NCBI GenBank assembly: GCA_900547585.1
Contig: URHD01000001.1
Location: 1 to 61,244 of the forward strand
DNA: 61,244 nucleotides
Origin: an uncultured bacterium
Lineage (GTDB): Bacteria; Cyanobacteriota; Vampirovibrionia; Gastranaerophilales; Gastranaerophilaceae
Reading direction: 5' to 3'
The notes under the pieces were generated by a model that was given only the letters and a program-made list of their open reading frames with translations, made no database searches and had not been told where the DNA came from. The translations under genes were made by a program, and so were the position numbers. The number at the start of each line of letters is the position of its first letter. The stretch's first letter is position 1. Below, piece by piece: positions 1 to 8,017 of the stretch.

Positions 1-54
1 TTATCACCATTTATAATAAGAGGTTTCACAACACCAAACTTTAATATGCTCTCT

Positions 55-216
55 TTACATACTTACATATTTGTTGTAAAGTGCTTCTAATTTTTCAAAC
101 TCTTCATCTGACAAAAGAATTTTTCTTTTGCCGAAAGAAAGTCTTTTTATAGGTTTACTATGTGTAACTTTATTACCATAATCAGGTATTAGTGGTATGT
201 TTAAAATCTTTTTCAT
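55..216 (-). CDS. Small basic hypothetical protein (53 aa)
   Basis: An intact ATG-to-TAA frame of 53 codons begins MKKILNIPLIPDYGNKV and ends LEALYNKYVSM. It is rich in Lys and Ile, and its second half (LSDEEFEKLEALYNKY) should form an amphipathic helix. A GGGGA tract 9 nt before the ATG on the minus strand could be a ribosome-binding site. I recognise no family. It lies next to a decayed ORF, so it may itself be a relic of an accessory locus. Bases 1-54 hold nothing I can identify. Confidence 0.4.
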   Translation of the reverse strand: MKKILNIPLIPDYGNKVTHSKPIKRLSFGKRKILLSDEEFEKLEALYNKYVSM

Positions 217-250
217 GAAAAAATCCCCAAATAAATCTTTCTGTAAATAA

Positions 251-534
251 ATACATCAAAAATTTAAGCGATATAAAAAAGCACTTAAAATTTTAATTGG
301 GGATTTTATACATGCGGATATAAACTATCTTGAGTTTGCAAATCCTTCTGTGAGAGATTTTTTGGAAAACTATATTCTTAATAATAATTTATTGCCTACT
401 TTCATAGATATATGTCAAAACACTTACCAATATAGCTGGCTATATAATACTTTTATTGCATATAAAAAAACAGAGTTAAAAGACGAAAAAATACTGTTTA
501 AAGATATGGCAGAATATTATTTCAATAGAAAAAT
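251..534 (+). pseudogene. C-terminal fragment resembling a STAND/nSTAND NTPase or restriction-endonuclease-like protein
   Basis: The frame is open from 251, just after a stop at 248, with no good start. It reads KRYKKALKILIGDFI, then INYLEFANPSVRDFLENYI, then about 60 polar residues. The 'LEFxNPSVRDFL' block after an 'ALK.L...FI' stretch is, from memory, typical of the region behind the ATPase module in nSTAND3-type or 'restriction endonuclease' STAND proteins found in defence loci. No Walker motifs precede it, and the frame runs antisense into the next gene, so only a remnant is left. A GTG at 350 could start a 99-codon ORF, but that would split the conserved block. Family call is from memory. 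Confidence 0.4.
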
Positions 535-864
535 CTATGTTTTTTTCTTTGCTTTTTGTATATTCAGCCTATTTACCATAATTTCCCTAATTGTCTCCTT
601 TAGAGTATCAATTTTGCCTTCACAAACAATAATTTTGTTCCAGAAATAATCCAGTTTTGTCTGCGGCATTCTTGTTTTGACATTTTTGTGCAAGTCATAT
701 AAGTCACACTCCAGCTTTGCAATAGAAGCTCTGAGCTCGGAAATTTCTTTCTTTTCTTTATCAGTCAGGCGCAAAATCACACCACTATATTCACTTAAAG
801 GTTTAAGATTTCGCCCTTTGGCAAGCTGGGTTGAAATCGTACTATTTATCAATTTTGTTTTCAA
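535..864 (-). CDS. Hypothetical coiled-coil protein (109 aa)
   Basis: This short, strongly charged protein starts at TTG (MKTKLINST...), with an AAAGG tract about 10 nt upstream. Residues ~30-95 (EKKEISELRASIAKLECDL... and ...CEGKIDTLKETIREIM) show heptad-like spacing and should form an antiparallel coiled coil; the C-terminus is basic (QKAKKKT). There is no signal peptide or membrane segment. It runs convergently against the decayed STAND fragment, and its position at the edge of an accessory patch suggests it is lineage-specific. No family recognised. Confidence 0.45.
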   Translation of the reverse strand: MKTKLINSTISTQLAKGRNLKPLSEYSGVILRLTDKEKKEISELRASIAKLECDLYDLHKNVKTRMPQTKLDYFWNKIIVCEGKIDTLKETIREIMVNRLNIQKAKKKT

Positions 865-926
865 TTTGTCCGCCTTTCGGCTGTATTAAAACTCGTAAAT
901 ATTATTTTTTGACATTTTTAATTTAT

Positions 927-956
927 CAAAAAAAAAGACGGGATTTTACACCCATC
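927..956 (-). terminator. Rho-independent terminator after ktrB
   Basis: On the minus strand GATGGG - 8 nt loop - CCCGTC is followed by nine T. It sits 12 bases past the ktrB stop and would end the ktrB transcript. Confidence 0.75.
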
Positions 957-967
957 AAAACAATTAA

Positions 968-2269
968 CTAAACAGCCAAATCAGACTGAGCTCTAACAAT
1001 ATTATGGTTCTCTTTTACTCTAAAAAAAGCGATTCCAAGTGTTAGAATTCCCAGACGTCCAAAAAACATGGTAAATGTCAGAATAATTTTGCCAATAGTA
1101 CTTAAATCAGCTGTAATTCCTAAACTTAGCCCAACAGTTCCGAGCGCGGAAGCAGTTTCAAAAAATAACTCCATAAATGAGTGAGGGTCAAAAATACACA
1201 TTAACAGAGTACTGACAAAAAGGAGAAACATGTACCCGGTTGCTGCTGCAGCGGCTGTCATTACCCTGTTAGGAGGAATAACTCTGTTCAAAAATGTTAT
1301 ACGTTCAGGGTGACCCTGGATTACACTGGAAATTATGCCGAGAATAGCAGAAACTGAGGTTGTTTTTAGCCCGCCGCCGGTTCCTGAGGGAGATGCGCCG
1401 ATAATCATTGCAAAAATCAGAACAAGAAGCGAAGCATCAGGCAATTTTGACAAATCAACACTGTTAAATCCTGATGTTGTTGAAGCAGCCATCACCTGAA
1501 AAAGCGCCTGCAGCAATCCGGAGCCAGAATCAAAAATATAAATAGCAGTGCCCAAAATTGCAATAAGAGCAGTTATAATTAGAATTATTTTAGATGTAAA
1601 AGTTATTTCACGGCTTTTTCCCGTAACTCTTCTATATACATCGACCGGGACAATAAATCCAATTGCACCTGAATAACACAAAAAGATAATTGTAAGATTT
1701 ATAAAAATATCCTCCTGAAATCGGATAAAACTATCGCCATAAATACTAAAACCGGCTGTAGAAAAAGCCGAAACAGAATGAAAAAGCCCTGACCACAAAG
1801 GATTTTCGACACCAATCGCAGCAAATTGCGCAGTAAGCAGTACAGTACCGACAAGTTCTATTAAAAATGTATATACAATTATACTTTTGACGAACTGCTT
1901 AAGCTCAAAGGTTTCAGGCATTGTAAATTCAGCTGAAAGTACTTTAACTCTGTGCGTAGGGATTTTGCGGCTCGTGGAAAGCATCAAAAAAGATGTCAGG
2001 GTCATATAACCTATTCCTCCGAGTTGAATCAAGCCTAAAAGTACCAGTATCCCGAAAGGTGTGTATAGCTCTGAAATAGAACCTGTCGTTAGTCCGGTAG
2101 TTGACATTGCAGAAACAACATTAAAAAGATTGTTAACAAAACCAACATCAATTTTTTGAGAAAATGGCATAGAAATTAGCACAACACCAATAACAACATA
2201 GCTCAAAAAACCAAAAACTATTGCTTGAAAAGGATTTAGTTTTAACTTTTTACTTTTTAACAGCTTCAT
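968..2269 (-). CDS. ktrB: KtrB/TrkH-family potassium uptake channel subunit
   Basis: Membrane K+ channel subunit of the Trk/Ktr/HKT superfamily, 433 aa, a length typical of KtrB. Four pore-loop filters are visible in order: STTGLTTGS, STAGFSIYGDS, STTSGFNSVD and GTVGLSLGI, each with the filter glycine. The N-terminus (MKLLKSKKLKLNPFQ) leads into the first transmembrane helix. I chose the ATG at 2269 because its ATGA overlaps the stop of the upstream gene, a translational-coupling arrangement; a longer frame reaches 2377 but only overlaps that gene. The RCK partner (KtrA), which usually controls gating, is not in the window. The KdpDE-like pair is transcribed divergently nearby, suggesting K+-responsive control (inference). 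Confidence 0.88.
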   Translation of the reverse strand: MKLLKSKKLKLNPFQAIVFGFLSYVVIGVVLISMPFSQKIDVGFVNNLFNVVSAMSTTGLTTGSISELYTPFGILVLLGLIQLGGIGYMTLTSFLMLSTSRKIPTHRVKVLSAEFTMPETFELKQFVKSIIVYTFLIELVGTVLLTAQFAAIGVENPLWSGLFHSVSAFSTAGFSIYGDSFIRFQEDIFINLTIIFLCYSGAIGFIVPVDVYRRVTGKSREITFTSKIILIITALIAILGTAIYIFDSGSGLLQALFQVMAASTTSGFNSVDLSKLPDASLLVLIFAMIIGASPSGTGGGLKTTSVSAILGIISSVIQGHPERITFLNRVIPPNRVMTAAAAATGYMFLLFVSTLLMCIFDPHSFMELFFETASALGTVGLSLGITADLSTIGKIILTFTMFFGRLGILTLGIAFFRVKENHNIVRAQSDLAV

Positions 2270-2907
2270 TTTTTTATACCAGTTTGATATCCGGGTGCAA
2301 GATGAGCCAGCGGAATAAATCTGGATGCAGCCTTTGCCAGCGTGGTTCCGGCGTTCGATACTGAAGTAACAAGGCATACATTATCACTCTGCATAGCCCA
2401 ATCTTTCCAGTTTAGCTTTCTGTACTCATCTTCTTTAAAAATATTTGAATTCATTTTTCTTGAAATTCTGTTACCGCCAATAACTCCGGCAACAAGGCTC
2501 ACAAAGCCAAATAAAAATTGTATCGGTCTAGTAATGGGCGGAAAGTTAAATTTTGTATTAAGAACCTTATTTAACCTTATTCCTGCACCAACGGCAATTG
2601 TCGGAACGATGTAATTCCCAATCAGCTGGACAAGTCCTTCTTTTGCTTTTGCTTTGATATTTTTTCTGTCAGACACAGAACCGGCAGCAAAGCCGCAAAA
2701 AACTGATGAAGCGGCGATTTCTATTACATCTTTTTCTTTGAGTTCTATTTCTTTCAGCATTTTCAGCATTTCTTTGGGACGGTTTAATGTTAACCGGTTT
2801 CTAATACCATGCCTGCGCCCAATCAAAGCCACTGCCCCAGCTACGCCAACAGCGCTTCCCGTAAATGCTGCAACTTTTGTTCTAAAATCTGTTTTGGCTA
2901 TATTCAT
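2266..2907 (-). CDS. Hypothetical membrane protein coupled to ktrB (213 aa)
   Basis: A 213 aa protein with a hydrophobic N-terminal stretch (AAFTGSAVGVAGAVALIG), a central hydrophobic segment (IGNYIVPTIAVGAGI), a further one (FLFGFVSLVAGVIGG) and a basic tail. Its stop overlaps the ktrB start by 4 nt, so the two are probably co-translated and it may be an accessory or assembly partner of the K+ channel. It is not an RCK/KtrA protein: no Rossmann GxGxxG is present. The start is preceded by AAAAGAAAATAAA without a clear Shine-Dalgarno. No family recognised; a role in K+ uptake is inferred only from the overlap. Confidence 0.6.
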   Translation of the reverse strand: MNIAKTDFRTKVAAFTGSAVGVAGAVALIGRRHGIRNRLTLNRPKEMLKMLKEIELKEKDVIEIAASSVFCGFAAGSVSDRKNIKAKAKEGLVQLIGNYIVPTIAVGAGIRLNKVLNTKFNFPPITRPIQFLFGFVSLVAGVIGGNRISRKMNSNIFKEDEYRKLNWKDWAMQSDNVCLVTSVSNAGTTLAKAASRFIPLAHLAPGYQTGIKK

Positions 2908-3038
2908 TTTATTTTCTTTTTTTACTAATTGCTAACACATTTTATTCACCCTATGAAAGCTTTTCAATAGCCAAAAACCAATTTTAACGCCATCTTAATA
3001 CCCGCTGAAAAAGCTTAATTTAATCTTGATACTTCAGA

Positions 3039-3053
3039 TGATATAATTTCATT
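3039..3053 (+). promoter_or_regulatory. Extended -10 promoter predicting a leaderless kdpD mRNA
   Basis: TGATATAAT (extended -10, TGn-TATAAT) is followed by exactly six bases (TTCATT) and then the ATG of the sensor kinase at 3054. No Shine-Dalgarno lies between, so transcription should start at or within a base or two of the ATG. Confidence 0.6.
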
Positions 3054-4874
3054 ATGAAGAAACAAAAACACCAAGAACACATTCTAGTTTGCCTTTCCAG
3101 CTCTCCATCAAACCCGAGAGTCATTAAAACAGCCGCAAAAATGGCAAAAGTTTTTAATGCTGTTTTTACAGCACTGTTCATTGAAACAGCCAGAAGCAAA
3201 ACTTTATCAAAAGAAAATCAAAAAAGGTTACAACAAAACACAGCTTTCGCAAAGCATTGCGGGGCAAAGGTAGTTACTATCAGCGGGGATGATATTGCTT
3301 ATCAGGTATCAAATTATGCAAAAACCAGTGGAGTAACGAAAATTGTGCTCGGCCGTTCGGGATACCGCGCAAACCGTTTCTTTACGCCACCCAATTTTGT
3401 AGATAAAATTATTGAATACACACCTGAAGTCGATATCTACGTAATACCGGACAAAGTGCAAAAACTTTATCTCGGTCAAAACCCAGTAAAAGAAAAACTG
3501 TTCTCTTTCAATATAAAAGACAGTCTTGATTCTGCACTAATTCTATGCGGGGCGACAATAATAAGCGGCCTCTTCTACAAACTCGGAATCAGCGAATCAA
3601 ATATTGTTATGGTATATATTTTCGGAGTTATGCTGATAGCGTATTTTACTGAAAGCAAAATTTACAGCCTTGTCTCCTCAATTTTAGCTGTATTAATTTT
3701 CAATTTCTTTTTTACAAAACCAAACATGACATTGCTTTCTATTGATAATAGCTATCAAATTACCTTTTTGATAATGTTTCTGGTTGCATTTTTCATAAGC
3801 AGTATTACTAAAAAAATCAAATTCGACGCAAGACAATCCTACCTAAAAGCATACAGAACAGAGGTTATGCTCGAAATGAGCCAAATGCTGCAACAGGCAC
3901 AAAACACCGAAGAAATAAAACAGGTCACAACTGCACAACTAAAAAAGCTCCTGGATTGTGATATTTCCTTGCATTCTCCGCTGGATGCCGAACTCGAAAA
4001 CAAAGAAATCAGCTACCCCATAAAAAATAATGATACTATATTTGCAATTGCAGTAATAAACAAAAAAGAAATAAGCGAGTTTGAGAAAAGCCTGCTTATT
4101 GCAATGCTGCGAGAAGCATCAATGGCTTTTGAAAAAGCACAAATCCTTGAAAGTAAAAACGAACTTTTGATTAAACACAAGCAGGAAGAATTGCGCTCGA
4201 CCCTATTAAGAGCAATTTCTCATGACTTGAGAAGCCCGCTAACAGGAATATCAGGAAATGCAGAACTCCTCTTGAACAGCGCAAAGCTTCTTCAGGAAGA
4301 GAAAAAACAAGATATTTTCGAAGACATTTATGACGATTCTATATGGCTTTTGAATCTTGTTGAAAATTTACTCTCCATAACACGTTTTGACAAAGGCGAA
4401 ATCAGAATAAGCAAAGAATCAGAATCTATTTCTGATGTAATAGAGGAAACGCTTTCGCATTTGGGAAGAAAAAAAGATAATTTTAATATTGTATCTATTA
4501 TAGATGACGAAAATTTGTATGCAAAGATGGATGCAAGGCTTATTTCTCAGGTAATTTTTAACCTGGTTGATAACGCAATGAAGTATTCCCCGCAAAAGAG
4601 CACCATCACAATTATAGCAAAAGCAAACGGCAATGATATAGAGGTTTCTGTCTGCGATGAGGGTGCAGGAATATCGGAAAAAGAGAAAAATAACATTTTT
4701 GACATGTTTTATACGATCAAAAATACGGTTGCAGACGGAAGACGCGGCCTTGGGCTGGGACTTGCGTTGTGTAAATCAATAATTAACGCCCATGGCGGAG
4801 AAATTACAGTCAAAAACAACACACCCGCAGGTTCAATTTTCTCATTTAAGCTGGAAGGTGATTTTTATGAATAA
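3054..4874 (+). CDS. kdpD: KdpD-like sensor histidine kinase lacking the N-terminal KdpD ATP-binding domain
   Basis: Membrane sensor kinase, 606 aa (canonical KdpD is about 850-900). Residues ~5-140 form a Usp-like domain (HILVCLSSSPSNPRVIKTA...). Residues ~155-260 are a DUF4118-type four-helix membrane module, ~265-380 a GAF-like region, HisKA has the phospho-acceptor His390 in AISHDLRSPLTG, and the ATPase domain shows NLVDNAMKYS, DEGAGI and GLGLGLAL. The KdpD N-terminal module with a Walker A is entirely absent: translation starts directly at the Usp domain. The gene overlaps the response regulator by 8 nt. No kdpFABC follows; the neighbouring K+ system is ktrB. Expression probably starts from a leaderless promoter. 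Confidence 0.85.
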   Translation: MKKQKHQEHILVCLSSSPSNPRVIKTAAKMAKVFNAVFTALFIETARSKTLSKENQKRLQQNTAFAKHCGAKVVTISGDDIAYQVSNYAKTSGVTKIVLGRSGYRANRFFTPPNFVDKIIEYTPEVDIYVIPDKVQKLYLGQNPVKEKLFSFNIKDSLDSALILCGATIISGLFYKLGISESNIVMVYIFGVMLIAYFTESKIYSLVSSILAVLIFNFFFTKPNMTLLSIDNSYQITFLIMFLVAFFISSITKKIKFDARQSYLKAYRTEVMLEMSQMLQQAQNTEEIKQVTTAQLKKLLDCDISLHSPLDAELENKEISYPIKNNDTIFAIAVINKKEISEFEKSLLIAMLREASMAFEKAQILESKNELLIKHKQEELRSTLLRAISHDLRSPLTGISGNAELLLNSAKLLQEEKKQDIFEDIYDDSIWLLNLVENLLSITRFDKGEIRISKESESISDVIEETLSHLGRKKDNFNIVSIIDDENLYAKMDARLISQVIFNLVDNAMKYSPQKSTITIIAKANGNDIEVSVCDEGAGISEKEKNNIFDMFYTIKNTVADGRRGLGLGLALCKSIINAHGGEITVKNNTPAGSIFSFKLEGDFYE

Positions 4875-5553
4875 AGGAACAATTCTTGTAATTGAAGATG
4901 ATAAGGCAATCCAAAACCTCATAGCAACAACTCTTGAAATTAATAATTACAACTATCAAACAGCGTCAAACGCAACTGAGGGCCTTTTGAAATTTACATC
5001 ATATAATCCTGATGTATTAATCCTTGATTTAGGGCTACCAGATAGGGACGGAATCCATGTTATCAAAAAAATCCGGGGATTTTCCAACACTCCAATTATC
5101 GTTGTAAGCGCTCGAACAGATAATGAGGACAAAATCACAGCGCTTGATACAGGGGCTGATGATTATTTAACAAAACCATTTAATACTGACGAACTACTGG
5201 CAAGAATCAGGGTTGCAATGAGGCACAAAAGTTCAAAATCCTCACAACAGGAGAACTCCTCTGTGTTCATAAATGGAAGTTTGAAAATTGATTTTGCTCA
5301 AGGATGTGTTTATGTGGAGGAGGAAGAAGTTCATCTTACCGCGATTGAATATAAATTGCTTTGTCTGCTTGCAAGAAATGAAGGAAAAGTTCTTACCCAC
5401 AACCACATCAAAAAAGAAATCTGGCTGGATGATAATGGCTGTGACTCCCAGCTGTCGTTGAGAGTATTTGTTACAAATCTGAGAAAAAAGCTAAAATCTC
5501 CGGAATATATCAAAACGCACATAGGAATAGGCTACCGGATGGTAAAAATCTAG
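4867..5553 (+). CDS. kdpE: KdpE-like OmpR/PhoB-family response regulator
   Basis: DNA-binding response regulator of 228 aa. The receiver domain has the acidic pair in VIEDD, the phospho-acceptor Asp54 in LILDLGLPDRDG and the Lys in ADDYLTKPF; a winged-helix OmpR domain follows (LTAIEYKLLCLLARNEGKV ... LRVFVTNLRKKL ... GIGYRMV). I use the ATG at 4867, which lies inside the kinase stop region (ATGAATAA) and gives the canonical N-terminus; the frame is open further upstream, but that part is only shadow. It ends 4 nt into the convergent feoB. Likely target is a K+ uptake operon, most simply the divergent ktrB unit (inference). Confidence 0.85.
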   Translation: MNKGTILVIEDDKAIQNLIATTLEINNYNYQTASNATEGLLKFTSYNPDVLILDLGLPDRDGIHVIKKIRGFSNTPIIVVSARTDNEDKITALDTGADDYLTKPFNTDELLARIRVAMRHKSSKSSQQENSSVFINGSLKIDFAQGCVYVEEEEVHLTAIEYKLLCLLARNEGKVLTHNHIKKEIWLDDNGCDSQLSLRVFVTNLRKKLKSPEYIKTHIGIGYRMVKI

Positions 5554-7928
5554 CCTGCTAAAAACATGCCAACTGAATAAACAACAAAACTAACGCACCA
5601 GGCAATTGTACACTGCAAAAGCACAACCAAAACTGCATAAGACCGCCCAAGTTCACGTTTTACAGTAGCTATTGCGGCAACACAAGGAGTATAAAGCAGC
5701 GAAAAAACCAGAAAAACAAACGCGCTAAGTTCGCTAAATACCTCAGGAAGCCTCTCAACATCACCCAAAAGCACAGTCAAAGTGCTAACAACACTTTCTT
5801 TCGCCATAAAACCGGTCAAAAAAGCTGTTGTAATTCGCCAGTCATCAATCCCGAGCGGCTTAAATACAGGAACAATCAAATTTCCGAGCACAGCCAGCAG
5901 ACTGTCAGCAGAATCTTTTACAAGATTCAAATGTACGTCAAAGGTCTGCAAAAACCATATCACAATCGCAGCCCAGAAGATAATAGTAAAAGCTCTGGTA
6001 ACAAAGTCTTTTGATTTTGTGTAAATCAATCTGTAAACATTCAATGCGCTGGGCATACGATAATTGGGCAACTCCATCACAAAAGGAACAGGTTCACCTT
6101 TAAAAACAAAAAATTTCATAAAATAAGCAAAAATTATACCTACTACAATACCGATTAAATAAAGGCTCAAAATAACCAAAACCTGGTTCTGTGAAAAAAA
6201 TGCAGCAGTAAAAAGGGCATAAATAGGGAGTTTTGCCGAACAACTCATAAAAGGCGTCAAAAATATTGTCATTTTTCTATCACGCTCAGAGGGCAGCGTA
6301 CGGGTAGCCATTATCGCAGGCACTGAACACCCGAAACCTATCAGCATCGGGACAAAACTGCGCCCCGAAAGTCCTATTTTTCTAAGCAGTTTATCCATTA
6401 CAAAAGCAACCCGCGCCATATATCCAGTATCTTCAAGAATAGAAAGGAAGAAAAACAAAACCACAATCAATGGTAAAAAGCTCAAAACACTGCCGACTCC
6501 TGCAAAAACGCCGTTAATAATAAGCGAATGCACGACAGGATTCAGCCCATAGGCGCTCAAAGCCGAATCTGTAATTGCTGTGACTTTTTCCACCCCGATT
6601 TCCATCAGCTCCTGTAAAAAAGAGCCCAAAGGACCGAATGTTATATAAAAAATAAGTGCCATAATCCCGAGAAAAGCAATTAATGCCGTATATTTTCCGG
6701 TAAGGATTTTATCTGCTTCCGCAGAAATTTTTTGACCTATTGTTTCTTCGGGTTTTGATACAAATTCAGAACACAAACGCTCAATAAAAGAAAAGCGCAT
6801 ATCAGCAAGTGCGGCCTGCCTGTCCATTCCTGTTTCGTTTTCCATTTGAGAAATTATTTTTTCGCATGCTTCTTTGTCTTTTTCGTCCAGATTTAACGAT
6901 TCAAGAACAAGTGAATCGTCTTCGGTGAGCTTTGAAGCAGCAAATCTCACAGGAATTTGTGTATTCTTTGCATGGTCTTCAATTAAATGAATAATTGAAT
7001 GGATACATCTGTGCATTGCCCCCGCTTTGCCCTGCTCTGGCTCGCAAAAGTCGATTCGTCCAGGAGCCTCAACATATCCTGCGACATTTATTGCATGTTC
7101 TATAAGCTCCTCAATTCCCTGGTTTTTTGAAGCAGAAATAGGCACAACAGGAACCCCGAGCATAGCTTCAAGCCCGTTTACATCAATACTGCCGCCGCTT
7201 TGTGCAACTTCATCCATCATATTCAAAGCAATAACCATCGGCACATCAAGGTCTATGAGCTGCATAGTGAGCAAAAGATTGCGTTCTATATTTGTAGCAT
7301 CTACGATATTTATAATTCCATCCGGTTTTTCATTCAGAATAAAATTTCTTGTAACAATTTCCTCGCTGCTGTAAGGTGAAAGTGAATAAATTCCGGGCAA
7401 ATCCGTAACAGTAACATTATTGTGCCCCTTAATTATTCCATCTTTTCTATCAACAGTTACACCGGGGAAATTTCCGACTCTTTGATTAGAACCGGTCAAT
7501 CTGTTAAAAAGCGTTGTTTTACCGCTGTTCTGGTTACCAGCAAGAGCAAAGCAAAGCTGTTTTTTAAGAGGTATTTTATTTTTTCTGTGTGTTTTGTATT
7601 TAACTTCTTCACCTTTTTGAGAGTGAGCGATTTCTTTAAATTTTTTGTTTTTTCTTGGGCAGTTATGCGCATCATGTATATCAGTAATGGTAATTTTTGA
7701 TGCGTCATCTTTCCTCAGCGTCAACTCATATCCCCGCAAACGGATTTCCAGCGGATCGCCCATCGGAGCTGTTTTTATGAGTGTAACTTCCACCCCGGGA
7801 GTAAGCCCCATATCAAGAATATGACTTCTCAATGCTTTATCCTCGCACGCAATTGAGGAAATAAACGCTTCATTTCCAGGTGATAGTTTATCCAGTGTCA
7901 TTATTTTTTTATTATCTACCATGTCCAC
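5550..7928 (-). CDS. feoB: FeoA-FeoB fusion, ferrous iron transporter
   Basis: Fe2+ uptake GTPase-permease, 792 aa. Residues ~10-85 are a FeoA-type SH3-like domain (LSPGNEAFISSI ... RLRGYELTLRKDDA), joined by a basic linker (~90-125) to the G domain: G1 GNQNSGKT at ~131-138, G2/G3 NFPGVTVDR and DLPGIYSLSPYS, G4 NMMDE. The permease has the Gate motifs PLIVVLFFFLSILEDTGYMARVAF and FGCSVPAI. Free-standing FeoA is usual, so the fusion removes the need for a separate gene. Possible starts are GTG 7928, ATG 7922 or the ATG at 7901 (MTLDKLSPG, which looks like a FeoA N-terminus); no strong Shine-Dalgarno decides. A FeoC-like Cys cluster is not seen. Confidence 0.92.
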   Translation of the reverse strand: MDMVDNKKIMTLDKLSPGNEAFISSIACEDKALRSHILDMGLTPGVEVTLIKTAPMGDPLEIRLRGYELTLRKDDASKITITDIHDAHNCPRKNKKFKEIAHSQKGEEVKYKTHRKNKIPLKKQLCFALAGNQNSGKTTLFNRLTGSNQRVGNFPGVTVDRKDGIIKGHNNVTVTDLPGIYSLSPYSSEEIVTRNFILNEKPDGIINIVDATNIERNLLLTMQLIDLDVPMVIALNMMDEVAQSGGSIDVNGLEAMLGVPVVPISASKNQGIEELIEHAINVAGYVEAPGRIDFCEPEQGKAGAMHRCIHSIIHLIEDHAKNTQIPVRFAASKLTEDDSLVLESLNLDEKDKEACEKIISQMENETGMDRQAALADMRFSFIERLCSEFVSKPEETIGQKISAEADKILTGKYTALIAFLGIMALIFYITFGPLGSFLQELMEIGVEKVTAITDSALSAYGLNPVVHSLIINGVFAGVGSVLSFLPLIVVLFFFLSILEDTGYMARVAFVMDKLLRKIGLSGRSFVPMLIGFGCSVPAIMATRTLPSERDRKMTIFLTPFMSCSAKLPIYALFTAAFFSQNQVLVILSLYLIGIVVGIIFAYFMKFFVFKGEPVPFVMELPNYRMPSALNVYRLIYTKSKDFVTRAFTIIFWAAIVIWFLQTFDVHLNLVKDSADSLLAVLGNLIVPVFKPLGIDDWRITTAFLTGFMAKESVVSTLTVLLGDVERLPEVFSELSAFVFLVFSLLYTPCVAAIATVKRELGRSYAVLVVLLQCTIAWCVSFVVYSVGMFLAG

Positions 7929-7970
7929 ATTGTAAGCCGAGACTAACTTATTTGCAACAAATTATTTCTT

Positions 7971-8000
7971 AAAAAAACCCTAAGCCGAAATAGCTTAGGG
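7971..8000 (-). terminator. Rho-independent terminator after the two-repeat protein gene
   Basis: The minus strand reads CCCTAAGC - 7 nt loop - GCTTAGGG followed by seven T, 17 bases after the stop at 8018. Confidence 0.8.
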
Positions 8001-8017
8001 GTTTTACTGATTTGAAA

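Noticed and set aside
2270..2377. Extended N-terminus for ktrB up to 2377
   Set aside because: The added residues overlap the upstream gene out of frame and the true start at 2269 has an ATGA overlap and canonical KtrB N-terminus.
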